A DNA stretch of 64,000 nt from Flavobacteriales bacterium (lineage in GTDB: Bacteria; Bacteroidota; Bacteroidia; Flavobacteriales; Flavobacteriaceae), in NCBI GenBank assembly GCA_003331305.1, contig QOQB01000001.1:114250-178249 (forward strand). The letters run 5' to 3'. The translations under genes were made by a program, and so were the position numbers. The notes beneath the pieces are model-generated. The model was not told the DNA's origin, did not search any database, and saw only the letters and a list, made by a program, of their open reading frames with translations. Of the stretch, positions 1-8,854 are shown in pieces (within the stretch, counting starts at the first letter, position 1; each line of letters opens with the position of its first letter).

Positions 1-401
1 ATCGTAGCCAATACCGTCCAACAAAGGGCAACAACAAAAACCTTTAGTGTTGGCACAAAACGCAGACCCATTTTTGCGCCAAAAGGTAAGGCGTAGCAAA
101 ATGTTAACATTCCTGCAAACCCAAAGCTAATCCACACGAAAACGGGTTGTAGCATCAACCCATAAAATCCTAGGGACAGAGCTAGCAACGCATAAAATAG
201 CTTTGAAAAAGTTACCTGCTGTTGTCGATATAATATAGGAACAAAAGCGTGTAAGTACTGGTAAGCAGCCCATCCAAACCCAAAAACAGCACATTGAAGG
301 GATAGAGAAAACGGAGCCCCTTGCTGCAGAGCAAAAACACCACAAAACGCCCATAACGAAAGGGTAACGTGAAGATTTGATGAAATATAACGCTGAAACA
401 A
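1..401 (-). CDS. Integral membrane protein, UbiA-like family (partial, 3' end off window)
   Basis: The 5' part of a minus-strand gene that runs off the left edge. The open frame is very hydrophobic: I see about four membrane segments, with a conserved-looking Ser-Ser-Asn-Leu-His-Val-Thr stretch near the start and an Arg-Phe-Val-Pro-Thr-Leu-Lys motif near the edge. This resembles the UbiA-like membrane proteins that flavobacteria carry, but family membership is recalled, not searched. There is no ATG in frame. I chose a TTG at 401 because an exact TAnnTTTG promoter element lies just upstream (419-426). A TTG at 464 would add 21 residues but would place that element inside the gene. Divergent from gcvP. 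Confidence 0.55.
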   Translation of the reverse strand, partial: MFQRYISSNLHVTLSLWAFCGVFALQQGAPFSLSLQCAVFGFGWAAYQYLHAFVPILYRQQQVTFSKLFYALLALSLGFYGLMLQPVFVWISFGFAGMLTFCYALPFGAKMGLRFVPTLKVFVVALCWTVLAT

Positions 402-418
402 GTGACTTGAATGAAGAG

Positions 419-426
419 CAAAAATA
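419..426 (-). promoter_or_regulatory. Predicted -7 element for the left-edge membrane protein gene
   Basis: TATTTTTG on the minus strand, an exact match to the Bacteroidetes TAnnTTTG element, 18 nt before the TTG chosen as start. No clear -33 TTTG is visible. Confidence 0.45.
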
Positions 427-492
427 CCAAATGTGTTAATAACATATGGTTTTGCGGTTAACAACTTTAATGCGAAAGACTGAGGTTCTGCT

Positions 493-521
493 TTTGTGTA
501 TTGTGCAAAAAATTAACTTTG
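493..521 (+). promoter_or_regulatory. Predicted gcvP promoter
   Basis: TTTG at 493-496, a 17-nt spacer and TAACTTTG at 514-521, matching the Bacteroidetes -33/-7 pattern with a slightly short spacer. It would give a leader of about 15 nt before the gcvP ATG. No glycine riboswitch fits in this space. Confidence 0.6.
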
Positions 522-543
522 AATTTAACTTAATGGTTACACT

Positions 544-3408
544 ATGGACACACAAGGTTTTGTTTTTAGACATGTTGGCCCAAACGCAAACGAAGTTGCT
601 TCAATGCTATCAGAAATTAATGCCTCCTCTATAGAAGAGTTAGTTGCGCAAACTGTGCCTGAGTCGATACGTTTAAAACAGCCAATATCACTTCCTGCTG
701 CCATTAGTGAACACGCCTTTTCAAAGCATCTATCGACACTAGGAAAACAAAATACTGTTTTTTCTTCATTTATTGGATTAGGGTATCACGAAGCCATATT
801 ACCAGGTGTGATTCAACGCAACATACTAGAAAACCCAGGTTGGTATACATCTTACACTCCTTATCAAGCTGAAATTGCTCAAGGCAGAATGGAAGCCCTG
901 CTCAACTTCCAAACTATGGTAACCGATCTCACGGGAATGGAGTTGGCTAATGCATCCCTTCTTGATGAAGCCACGGCAGCCGCCGAATCAATGAGCCTAT
1001 TATATGGACAACGCACCAAATCACAAAAAAAGGATAATGCCTCCTTATTTTTTGTAGATGAAAACAACTTACCGCAAACCAAATCCGTATTAGAAACACG
1101 TGCAAATCCTATTGGGATTACTTTAATCTACGGAGCACCCGAAACGTTTATTCCTACAAACGAATATTTTGGTGCGTTGATTCAATATCCAGGAGCAAAC
1201 GGTGCCATTCCAGATTTAAAATCCTTTATTGAAGTTGCGTCGGAAGCAGAAATAAAAACAGCTGTTGCCGCAGACCTCATGAGCTTGGTGCTTTTAGAGG
1301 CCCCTGGCGCTCTTGGCGCAGATGTGGTTGTAGGAAGCACCCAACGATTTGGTATTCCGCTTGGCTACGGAGGCCCGCATGCCGCATATTTTGCTACCAA
1401 AACTGATTACAAAAGAAGTGTACCCGGAAGAATTATTGGGGTTACTCAAGACAGGGAGGGAAATAGAGCGTTGCGAATGGCCTTGCAAACCCGTGAACAA
1501 CACATCAAAAGAGATAGAGCCACATCTAACATTTGTACCGCACAAGTGCTATTAGCCGTCATGGCAGGCATGTATGCCGTGTATCACGGGCCTGAAGGAT
1601 TAACAGATATTGCAACTAGAATACACACCACAGCATGCAGGCTAAGCAAAGCATTGGACAATATGGGCATTCGGCAAAAAAATCATGCTTTTTTCGATAC
1701 CCTTTGGATTGAGGCTCCAAAAAAAATAGTTCAGCCATTGGCGGAAAAAGCAGGCATAAACCTGCGATACATTAACGAAAATGAATTAACGCTTTCTGTT
1801 CATGAGGCTACGGAAGAACATCACATTGAAACTTTACTTGAAATTTTCTCAAAAACGGCAAATGGTACGTCAACAAATACAGCTTCTGCAGAACCTAACT
1901 GCCTGCCGCATTCGCACAAACGTACAACGGCATTTTTAACGCACAACGTATTCCAGCGGTACCACGCAGAAACCAGTATGATGCGTTATATTAAGTCGCT
2001 AGAGCGTAAAGATTTGGCGTTAAACCATTCCATGATTGCCCTTGGATCCTGTACGATGAAATTGAATGCAGCTACTGAAATGTTTGCTCTAAGTGACCCA
2101 CAGTGGAACAACATGCATCCATTTGCGCCTACAAATCAAGCGGAAGGCTATCATACTATTTTGAAAGAACTAACCGACTACCTGACTGAAATAACAGGTT
2201 TTGGAGGTACCTCGCTACAACCCAACTCAGGCGCACAAGGAGAGTTTGCAGGGCTTATGGTCATTCGCGCTTTTCATCAAGCCAACAATGAAGCGCACAG
2301 AAACATTTGCCTCATCCCGGCTTCGGCACATGGCACCAATCCGGCTTCAGCTGTCATGGCAGGAATGGAAGTTGTAGTGGTTGGTACTGATGAGCGAGGC
2401 AACATTGACCTCAACGACTTAAAAGTAAAGGCAGATGCTCATGCCGAAAATTTGGCTGCGCTAATGATAACATACCCATCTACACATGGGGTTTTTGAAT
2501 CTGCTATTAAAGAAATTACAGCTCACATTCACAGTAATGGGGGGCAAATTTACATGGACGGTGCAAACATGAATGCACAGGTGGGGCTTACAAATCCTGC
2601 TGCCATCGGTGCTGATGTATGCCACTTAAATCTTCACAAAACTTTTGCCATACCACACGGAGGTGGTGGCCCGGGAGTTGGACCTATTTGTGTCGCAAAA
2701 CATCTTGTTCCGTTTCTACCCAATCACGAGATAGTTCCCACAAGTGGCGAACAAGGAATTTCTGCGCTTTCGGCCGCTCCGTTCGGTTCAGCAATGGCAT
2801 GTTTGATTTCCTATGCCTACATCCGCTTACTTGGAGCAGATGGACTCACAAAGTCTACCGAAATTGCCATTCTAAATGCCAATTACATAAAGGAACGCAT
2901 TGCAAAACACTACCCTGTACTCTATAGTGGTGATAGCAACAGAGCCGCACATGAATTCATTATTGATTGTCGTGCCTTTAAAGAAAAAGGAATTGAGGTA
3001 ATGGATATTGCCAAAAGGCTTATTGATTACGGGTTTCATGCACCTACAGTATCTTTCCCTGTGGCGGGTACGATGATGATTGAGCCTACAGAAAGTGAAA
3101 ATAAAGAAGAACTTGATCGTTTTTGTGAAGCACTTATTTCTATTCGCTATGAGATAGAGGCAAGTGATCCCAATCAAGAAAATAACATCCTACGGAATGC
3201 TCCGCATACCATGGCGCAACTCACTGCTCATGAATGGAGATTCCCTTATACAAGAGAGGAAGCTGCTTATCCGTTGCAATATGTGCGAGAAAATAAGTTT
3301 TGGGCTAGCGTTCAACGCGTTGATGAAGCTTTTGGAGATCGAAATTTAGTTTGTACCTGTGCACCTATAGAATCATATGCTAATAAACAAGTAATTCATA
3401 ATGAGTAA
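544..3408 (+). CDS. gcvP: Glycine dehydrogenase (decarboxylating), P protein of the glycine cleavage system
   Basis: PLP-dependent decarboxylase that releases CO2 from glycine and passes the aminomethyl group to the lipoyl arm of GcvH. At 954 residues it is the long single-chain form, in which two PLP-fold halves (roughly 1-440 and 450-954) are fused. The N-terminus has the usual Phe-x-x-Arg-His-Val-Gly-Pro start, and the PLP-binding lysine is K699 in Asn-Leu-His-Lys-Thr followed by a glycine-rich Pro-His-Gly-Gly-Gly-Gly loop. Monocistronic: its own promoter lies upstream and a new promoter follows. gcvH and gcvT are not in the window, which is usual for flavobacteria. Intact and confidently named. 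Confidence 0.97.
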   Translation: MDTQGFVFRHVGPNANEVASMLSEINASSIEELVAQTVPESIRLKQPISLPAAISEHAFSKHLSTLGKQNTVFSSFIGLGYHEAILPGVIQRNILENPGWYTSYTPYQAEIAQGRMEALLNFQTMVTDLTGMELANASLLDEATAAAESMSLLYGQRTKSQKKDNASLFFVDENNLPQTKSVLETRANPIGITLIYGAPETFIPTNEYFGALIQYPGANGAIPDLKSFIEVASEAEIKTAVAADLMSLVLLEAPGALGADVVVGSTQRFGIPLGYGGPHAAYFATKTDYKRSVPGRIIGVTQDREGNRALRMALQTREQHIKRDRATSNICTAQVLLAVMAGMYAVYHGPEGLTDIATRIHTTACRLSKALDNMGIRQKNHAFFDTLWIEAPKKIVQPLAEKAGINLRYINENELTLSVHEATEEHHIETLLEIFSKTANGTSTNTASAEPNCLPHSHKRTTAFLTHNVFQRYHAETSMMRYIKSLERKDLALNHSMIALGSCTMKLNAATEMFALSDPQWNNMHPFAPTNQAEGYHTILKELTDYLTEITGFGGTSLQPNSGAQGEFAGLMVIRAFHQANNEAHRNICLIPASAHGTNPASAVMAGMEVVVVGTDERGNIDLNDLKVKADAHAENLAALMITYPSTHGVFESAIKEITAHIHSNGGQIYMDGANMNAQVGLTNPAAIGADVCHLNLHKTFAIPHGGGGPGVGPICVAKHLVPFLPNHEIVPTSGEQGISALSAAPFGSAMACLISYAYIRLLGADGLTKSTEIAILNANYIKERIAKHYPVLYSGDSNRAAHEFIIDCRAFKEKGIEVMDIAKRLIDYGFHAPTVSFPVAGTMMIEPTESENKEELDRFCEALISIRYEIEASDPNQENNILRNAPHTMAQLTAHEWRFPYTREEAAYPLQYVRENKFWASVQRVDEAFGDRNLVCTCAPIESYANKQVIHNE

Positions 3409-3445
3409 CTTACGATTAATTCTCTCCGTGTTTAGTTAAATTTTC

Positions 3446-3476
3446 TTTTTATGCTACGCATAGATTTTTATCTTTG
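3446..3476 (+). promoter_or_regulatory. Predicted promoter of the KAS III-like gene
   Basis: TATCTTTG at 3469-3476 is an exact -7 match. A T-rich tract at 3446-3449 sits where the -33 TTTG is expected. It places transcription start near 3483, so the in-frame ATG at 3474 would be untranscribed and the ATG at 3525 is used. Confidence 0.6.
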
Positions 3477-3524
3477 GCATGTAGTTGTTTAATTTTTGCA
3501 CTACACATCAACTTAACAAAAAAA

Positions 3525-4583
3525 ATGGGAATTCACATTACTGGCGTTGGGAGTTATATTCCTTCTCAAACCGAAAAAAATGAAGCCTTTCTGAATCATT
3601 CGTTTTTAGATATGGATGGAAGTCCATTTAATAATGAAAACGTTGACATCATTGAGAAATTTAAAGCCATAACGGGCATTGAAGAACGCCGCTATGCCAA
3701 ACCACACCAAACAGCTTCTGACCTAGCCTTCTTGGCTGCTGAAAAAGCATTAGAAGACGCTTCGCTAGACCCAGAAACATTGGATTACATCATTGTTGCA
3801 CATAATTTTGGTGATATTCAGCACGGTTGTATTCAAACCGAAATGTTGCCGTCACTCGCTACCCGTGTAAAACATCAACTGCAAATCAAGAATCCTAATT
3901 GCGTGGCTTATGATGTTATTTTCGGCTGTCCAGGCTGGGTGGAAGGCGTGATTCAAGCGCAAGCATTTATCAAAGCTGGAATGGCAAAAAAATGTTTGGT
4001 TATTGGCGCTGATACGCTTTCAAGAATTGCTGATTCTAACGATAGAGATTCTATGATTTTTGCCGACGGTGCAGGGGCAACTATAATTGAAGAAACTGAC
4101 ACAGCTGGAGGCTTACTAAGTCATTGTACACAAACATTTAGTAACGGTGAGGCATTTTATCTATACTCTGGAAAGTCGTATCATCCAGATGCTGACCCTA
4201 CCGACAAATACATTAAAATGCATGGCCGTAAAGTATATGAATTTGCCATTAGCCATGTACCGCAAGCGTTAAAAAGTTGTTTAGACAAGAGCGGGGAAGA
4301 TATTAGCACATTAAAAAAGGTGTTTTTACACCAGGCCAATGAAAAAATGGATGAGGCCATTATAAAACGATTTTACAGGCTTTATCGATATCCACAACCC
4401 GAAAATGTATTACCCATTAGTATTCATAAGTTGGGAAACAGTTCTGTGGCAACAGTTCCTACACTTCTAGATTTGGTAAAACGCAGCCAAATGGAAAATC
4501 ATCATGTTGCACAAGGCGATGTGGCTCTCTTTGCTAGTGTTGGTGCAGGGATGAATATCAATGCGTTTTCCTATAAGTTCTAG
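3525..4583 (+). CDS. 3-oxoacyl-ACP synthase III family protein (KAS III / FabH-like)
   Basis: Thiolase-fold condensing enzyme of 352 residues that would join an acyl-CoA primer to malonyl-ACP. The full KAS III catalytic triad is visible: Cys135 in Phe-Gly-Cys-Pro-Gly-Trp, His269 in Leu-His-Gln-Ala-Asn and Asn305 in Leu-Gly-Asn-Ser-Ser. The start at 3525 follows an A-rich leader; the longer frame from 3474 overlaps the promoter. It is not beside accBC, fabD or acpP, so it may be a second KAS III with its own primer or product preference rather than the housekeeping FabH. Converges on the phosphatase gene with a 2-nt gap. Confidence 0.85.
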   Translation: MGIHITGVGSYIPSQTEKNEAFLNHSFLDMDGSPFNNENVDIIEKFKAITGIEERRYAKPHQTASDLAFLAAEKALEDASLDPETLDYIIVAHNFGDIQHGCIQTEMLPSLATRVKHQLQIKNPNCVAYDVIFGCPGWVEGVIQAQAFIKAGMAKKCLVIGADTLSRIADSNDRDSMIFADGAGATIIEETDTAGGLLSHCTQTFSNGEAFYLYSGKSYHPDADPTDKYIKMHGRKVYEFAISHVPQALKSCLDKSGEDISTLKKVFLHQANEKMDEAIIKRFYRLYRYPQPENVLPISIHKLGNSSVATVPTLLDLVKRSQMENHHVAQGDVALFASVGAGMNINAFSYKF

Positions 4584-4585
4584 GC

Positions 4586-6214
4586 TTATTTTAATGCCTC
4601 TTTAATCGGATTTCCAATTGTTCCGGTTGGGTTACTAATACCCAAAATAGCACAAATCGTAGGAGCGATATCTGTTATATTCGTACGTTCAAAAGTGGTC
4701 CCTTTTCTAACCCCTTGTCCATAAAGCATTAGAGGTACGTGAGTGTCGTAAATGTATGCAGATCCGTGTGTGGTGCCTTTTTTTCTGGTTTCAATAAAGC
4801 CGGGTTGCAAAACGAAAACAATATCACCCGAGCGTTTTGGGTGAAAACCGCGCTGCAATCGTTCTATGATGGCGTTGTTCTCGTTCATTTTTAGGAGTTC
4901 AGTTGTATCATATGCCATAGCAACTCCTTCAAAAGACATCGTAAAAGAGGTTATATATGATTTAATTTTATTGATATCTAAGCGTTCAGTTGTGATTTTA
5001 TCATGATTTAGAAAAATTTCATTATTAGAAATATCACGAATCAATCCCCCTGTATCAAAATAAGCTGAGGTATGTGTTTTTAATTCTTTTACAAAATCTT
5101 TTTCTTTAAAGTATCCCGCGGGAATTTTGTTGTCCATCAAATATTTTGGCACATGAGCTACGCCATGATCGGAAGTCAAAAAAACAGTATAATTTCCTTT
5201 ACCCACTTGTTTATCAAGTGCAGCAAACAACCGAGCCAAGTCCAAATCCAAACGCACATACGTATCTTGTACTTCTTTAGCGTTTATCCCAAAAGCATGC
5301 CCCACATAATCGGTTGAAGAATAGCTGACCATCAAAACATCCGCATCATTATCTGTTCCTAATGCCTCGGCCTCTAGAGCGGCCAAAGTGAAATCTGTAA
5401 TTAAACTATTACCAAATGGTGTTTCCTCTAAAATATCATATCCGTTATTCTCGGGAGCTAATTCAGCTAAATCGTATGGAAATGTTGGGGTTTCTTTTCC
5501 TTTAAATGTAGTTTCATATGGAGTATTATCGGGGCCACTTTCAACATAGGTTTCAATGGGGTAATAGGTATCCCAAGTTGTCAAATACGTATCTATTTGT
5601 TTGCTCGTATTAAAATCAGCTGCCCATTGCGGAAGCGTATTTATGTAAAAGCTGCTGCTTACAAATTTCCCATCATTTTTTCCTGAAAACCAGTATGCGC
5701 CGTTAGCAGCATGTCCAATGGAAAGAATAGCGCCTCTGTCTTTAAAAGAAACCCCGATGGCTTTACCCCTTGACTGAGTGGCTAATCTATTCTCATCAGA
5801 GAATGTAGAAACCAATAATTGCGTTGGTGCCTTTTCACCGTTGTTAGTTAGCGTTCCAATACTTTGATACGAATCATCTCCAACACAATATTGCTCTTCA
5901 CCGCTAATTTTGTCAAACCAATCATTGGCAATAATACCGTGAACAGCAGGGGGAGTACCTGTAGAAATACTTGCATGACCAGGACCAGTTTTAGTCTGCG
6001 CATAATCAAAGTGATGGTTTTTGGCTACAAATCCCTGGTTGTAAAATCGTTTAAACCCACCATTGCCGAAATGATTTTCAAATCGAGTGAGATAGTCCAT
6101 GCGCATTTGGTCAACTACAATCCCTACAACAAGTTTTGGTTTTGAGGGCTTTATTGGTGTATAACACGCCATTAAAGTTAGTAAAGCAAATAGCGAAAAG
6201 TGTTTTATGTTCAT
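4586..6214 (-). CDS. pafA: PafA-type alkaline phosphatase lipoprotein
   Basis: Secreted phosphomonoesterase of the alkaline phosphatase superfamily, 542 residues. The N-terminus is a lipoprotein signal with Leu-Met-Ala-Cys and predicted lipidated C17. Residues matching the calcium-insensitive flavobacterial PafA are present: metal ligand D35 in Val-Val-Asp-Gln-Met-Arg, nucleophile T76 before Gly-Pro-Gly-His-Ala-Ser, N97 in Ala-Asn-Asp-Trp, the Phe-Lys-Asp-Arg-Gly pair that contacts phosphate, and later Ser-Asp-His-Gly and Thr-His-Gly-Ser metal ligands. Expected role is phosphate scavenging from organic esters at the cell surface. Own promoter, divergent from mlaE. No PHO-box-like repeat is obvious. 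Confidence 0.88.
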   Translation of the reverse strand: MNIKHFSLFALLTLMACYTPIKPSKPKLVVGIVVDQMRMDYLTRFENHFGNGGFKRFYNQGFVAKNHHFDYAQTKTGPGHASISTGTPPAVHGIIANDWFDKISGEEQYCVGDDSYQSIGTLTNNGEKAPTQLLVSTFSDENRLATQSRGKAIGVSFKDRGAILSIGHAANGAYWFSGKNDGKFVSSSFYINTLPQWAADFNTSKQIDTYLTTWDTYYPIETYVESGPDNTPYETTFKGKETPTFPYDLAELAPENNGYDILEETPFGNSLITDFTLAALEAEALGTDNDADVLMVSYSSTDYVGHAFGINAKEVQDTYVRLDLDLARLFAALDKQVGKGNYTVFLTSDHGVAHVPKYLMDNKIPAGYFKEKDFVKELKTHTSAYFDTGGLIRDISNNEIFLNHDKITTERLDINKIKSYITSFTMSFEGVAMAYDTTELLKMNENNAIIERLQRGFHPKRSGDIVFVLQPGFIETRKKGTTHGSAYIYDTHVPLMLYGQGVRKGTTFERTNITDIAPTICAILGISNPTGTIGNPIKEALK

Positions 6215-6229
6215 AATTTGGAATTTTTA

Positions 6230-6237
6230 CAAATGTA
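6230..6237 (-). promoter_or_regulatory. Predicted -7 element of pafA
   Basis: TACATTTG on the minus strand, an exact TAnnTTTG match 16 nt upstream of the pafA ATG, giving a very short leader. No clear -33 TTTG. Confidence 0.5.
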
Positions 6238-6279
6238 TTTTTTTATGCGACTCCTGATGTTATAGTTATATTATTTTTT

Positions 6280-6287
6280 TACATTCG
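6280..6287 (+). promoter_or_regulatory. Possible -7 element of mlaE-mlaF
   Basis: TACATTCG, one mismatch from TAnnTTTG, 6 nt before the mlaE ATG. Position suggests a nearly leaderless transcript; weak call. Confidence 0.3.
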
Positions 6288-6292
6288 TTTCG

Positions 6293-7030
6293 ATGAAGTT
6301 ATTGCATCATATTGGCGCTTATTTCCTTATGCTTAGACTGGTTTTTATCAAACCCACCAAAGCAAAAGTGATGCGCAAGCTTATCTTCCAAGATATTCAA
6401 GACCTTATTATTGGGTCGTTGGGTATAGTTGCGTTTTTATCCTTTTTTGTAGGCGGAGTAGTTTCGATTCAAACAGCACTTAACATTGAAAGCCCACTTA
6501 TCCCAAAAAATCTAGTTGGTTTTGCAACAAGGCAATCTGTTATTCTTGAATTTGCACCAACATTTATGTGTATCATTTTGGCAGGAAAAGTGGGGTCATA
6601 TATCACCTCAAGTATTGGAACTATGCGCGTAACCGAACAGATAGACGCTCTAGAAGTGATGGGAATTAACTCCGTAAATTATTTAGTTTTCCCAAAAATA
6701 ATTTCCATGCTATTGCTTCCTTTTGTCATAAACATTTCTATGTTTTTAGGCATTCTAGGCGGTTATACGGCAACCCTTTACGGTGGTTTCTCTAATAGTG
6801 CAGATTTTATCGAAGGTATTCAGATGGATTTTAAACCTTTCCACGTAACATATGCCTTTGTCAAAACGTTAATTTTTGCTGTGGTTTTAGCTACTATTCC
6901 GTCCTATCACGGATACTTCATGAAAGGTGGCGCACTAGAAGTAGGCAAGGCGGCTACGGTAGCTTTTGTGTGGACTTCAATTGTTATAATTGTGTTGAAT
7001 TATATCGTAACCCAACTTCTCCTTGCTTGA
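6293..7030 (+). CDS. mlaE: MlaE-family ABC transporter permease
   Basis: Permease of the MCE/Mla retrograde lipid transporter, 245 residues with about five to six membrane segments. The family signature Glu-Gln-Ile-Asp-Ala-Leu-Glu-Val-Met-Gly is present near residue 120. Acts in the inner membrane with the ATPase encoded next (ATG overlaps its stop by one base). The periplasmic MCE-domain partner MlaD is not in the window, which is unusual compared with the proteobacterial mlaFEDCB order. Substrate is inferred to be phospholipid from the family only. Confidence 0.88.
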   Translation: MKLLHHIGAYFLMLRLVFIKPTKAKVMRKLIFQDIQDLIIGSLGIVAFLSFFVGGVVSIQTALNIESPLIPKNLVGFATRQSVILEFAPTFMCIILAGKVGSYITSSIGTMRVTEQIDALEVMGINSVNYLVFPKIISMLLLPFVINISMFLGILGGYTATLYGGFSNSADFIEGIQMDFKPFHVTYAFVKTLIFAVVLATIPSYHGYFMKGGALEVGKAATVAFVWTSIVIIVLNYIVTQLLLA

Positions 7031-7785
7031 TGATTGAATTACAAAACATAACAAAATCTTTTGACGGCATTGAAATTCTCAAAGGCATTAGCATGACCTT
7101 TGAAGCTGGAAAAACTAACTTGATTATAGGGCAAAGTGGTTCAGGAAAAACGGTTTTACTTAAATGCCTATTAGGACTGCATCAACCTAATGGTGGTGAT
7201 ATGCTTTTTAATAACCAAGCATTGGTGGAAATGGATGATGATCAACGTAGAATTTTGCGACGTGAAATGGGTATGGTTTTTCAAGGCAGTGCTCTTTTCG
7301 ACTCCATGACTGTTTTGGAAAATGTTATGTTCCCCATGCAAATGCTAACTAATCAAAGTGAAGCAATAATGCGAAAGGCTGCAGAAGAAGTTATTGAGCG
7401 CGTAAATTTGGTCGATGCGCAGCAGAAACTCCCTGCTGAATTGTCTGGAGGTATGCAAAAACGGGTCGCTATTGCACGTGCTGTAGTAATGAAGCCCAAA
7501 TACTTATTTTGCGATGAACCAAACTCAGGGCTAGACCCCAAAACCGCTATTGTAATTGATAATCTTATTCGTGAAATTACACAAGAAAACAACATTACGA
7601 CCGTGATAAATTCGCACGACATGAATTCGGTTATGGAAATTGGCGACAGCATTTTGTTTTTGAAAAATGGCGTAAAAGCTTGGGAAGGCAGCAAAGAACT
7701 TATTTTTAAAACAGATAACGAAGCCATCAACGACTTTGTATATTCATCAAATTTGATGAAAAAAGTAAAAGAAGTATATCAATAA
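7030..7785 (+). CDS. mlaF: MlaF-like ABC transporter ATP-binding protein
   Basis: ATPase partner of the preceding permease, 251 residues. Walker A is Gly-Gln-Ser-Gly-Ser-Gly-Lys-Thr, the signature is Leu-Ser-Gly-Gly-Met-Gln-Lys-Arg, Walker B ends Phe-Cys-Asp-Glu-Pro-Asn-Ser-Gly, and the switch histidine is in Asn-Ser-His-Asp. The start is the ATG inside TGATG at the end of mlaE; a frame extending 20 residues upstream would lie inside mlaE and has no family counterpart. Translational coupling is likely. Ends one base before the convergent DUF389 gene. Confidence 0.9.
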   Translation: MIELQNITKSFDGIEILKGISMTFEAGKTNLIIGQSGSGKTVLLKCLLGLHQPNGGDMLFNNQALVEMDDDQRRILRREMGMVFQGSALFDSMTVLENVMFPMQMLTNQSEAIMRKAAEEVIERVNLVDAQQKLPAELSGGMQKRVAIARAVVMKPKYLFCDEPNSGLDPKTAIVIDNLIREITQENNITTVINSHDMNSVMEIGDSILFLKNGVKAWEGSKELIFKTDNEAINDFVYSSNLMKKVKEVYQ

Positions 7786-7786
7786 A

Positions 7787-8854
7787 TTACTTTCGCACAC
7801 TTGGCACTATTGTCAACGTGGCTTTTTCCAAATCGTCGTACGTTTTTATCTTTTCTTGCAGTTGCAACTCAGTTTCAGTGTCAATATCAACTAAACCCAA
7901 TGGATTTATAATAATTTCTGCTTGCTCACCTCGAACATAGTATATTTCAGCAGATTTACTCAAGTAACTCCCAAAAGGCAGTGTAGTTATGTGGTCTTCC
8001 AAAAAAACATTTGCTTCTTTTCGGAAAGCATTTTCCTTAAGCGCACGTGTGAAGGTTATACCAGCTGGAATCATAACCATAAGCGCTATAAAACTCACAA
8101 GCCTTACCGTCCTCCTTCGCTGTTTAGAATCGGCATACTGAATCATAGGAAAGCGCAAAAGTTTAATCACCAAAAAGGAAGCAAATGCGATAAATGTTGC
8201 GTTAATAAAAAATAGATACAATGCACCCAGTGCATAATTCGGATTTGCCACCGCTACTCCATAGCCAATGGTGCATAAAGGTGGCATTAGTGCCGTAGCA
8301 ATAGCAACACCAAAAATAACAGAGGCAATAGTTCCTTTTTTTGTTCGGGCAATAGCAAGAGCTGCACCTCCGCAAAAGGCAATAAATACATCTCGAATAT
8401 CAGGTTGCGTTCGCGCCAATAATTCGGATGATTCTTGCTGAAGCGGGAAAATCAAGAAGTAAAGTGTGGCCGTAGCAACACTCAATACAACCATAACTAC
8501 AAAGTTTTGAATGGCCTGTTTAAGCATGGTGAGATCGTTAATTGCCAGCGAAACGCCTACACCCAGTACTGGGCCCATTAGGGGGGCAATTAGCATGGCG
8601 CCAATAACAACGGCTGTAGCATTGGTGTTAAGTCCAATTGAAGCTATAAAAATAGAGCAAATCAGCACCCAGGCCGTAGCACCCCGAAATGGAATATCTG
8701 CTCGTACAGCCTCTAAAGTTGCGGCATAATCCGTATCTCTAGCAATGTGTAATAATTGGCGTACATATCGCAGCTGAGCAACCCAAGAAGTTTTACTAGT
8801 TGTGGGTTTCTTTGGTTGTTCGCTTGATTCGGAAAAATCAAATTTAGACTCCAT
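7787..8854 (-). CDS. DUF389 family membrane protein
   Basis: 355 residues: a charged N-terminus, a core of about six membrane helices (residues 60-260) with the Gly-Ala-Met-Leu-Ile-Ala-Pro-Leu-Met-Gly-Pro signature typical of DUF389 (TIGR00341), and a soluble C-terminal domain of about 90 residues. Biochemical function of this family is not established. It is the last gene of the pdhA-pdhC-SDR-sprT unit and overlaps the sprT-like stop by one base, so it should be translated from the same mRNA, although a functional link with pyruvate dehydrogenase is not obvious. Confidence 0.85.
   Translation of the reverse strand: MESKFDFSESSEQPKKPTTSKTSWVAQLRYVRQLLHIARDTDYAATLEAVRADIPFRGATAWVLICSIFIASIGLNTNATAVVIGAMLIAPLMGPVLGVGVSLAINDLTMLKQAIQNFVVMVVLSVATATLYFLIFPLQQESSELLARTQPDIRDVFIAFCGGAALAIARTKKGTIASVIFGVAIATALMPPLCTIGYGVAVANPNYALGALYLFFINATFIAFASFLVIKLLRFPMIQYADSKQRRRTVRLVSFIALMVMIPAGITFTRALKENAFRKEANVFLEDHITTLPFGSYLSKSAEIYYVRGEQAEIIINPLGLVDIDTETELQLQEKIKTYDDLEKATLTIVPSVRK

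Noticed and set aside
127..445. 75- and 77-codon minus-strand frames starting with ATG or GTG near the left edge
   Set aside because: They overlap a longer, edge-spanning frame with consistent membrane-protein features and are its shadows.
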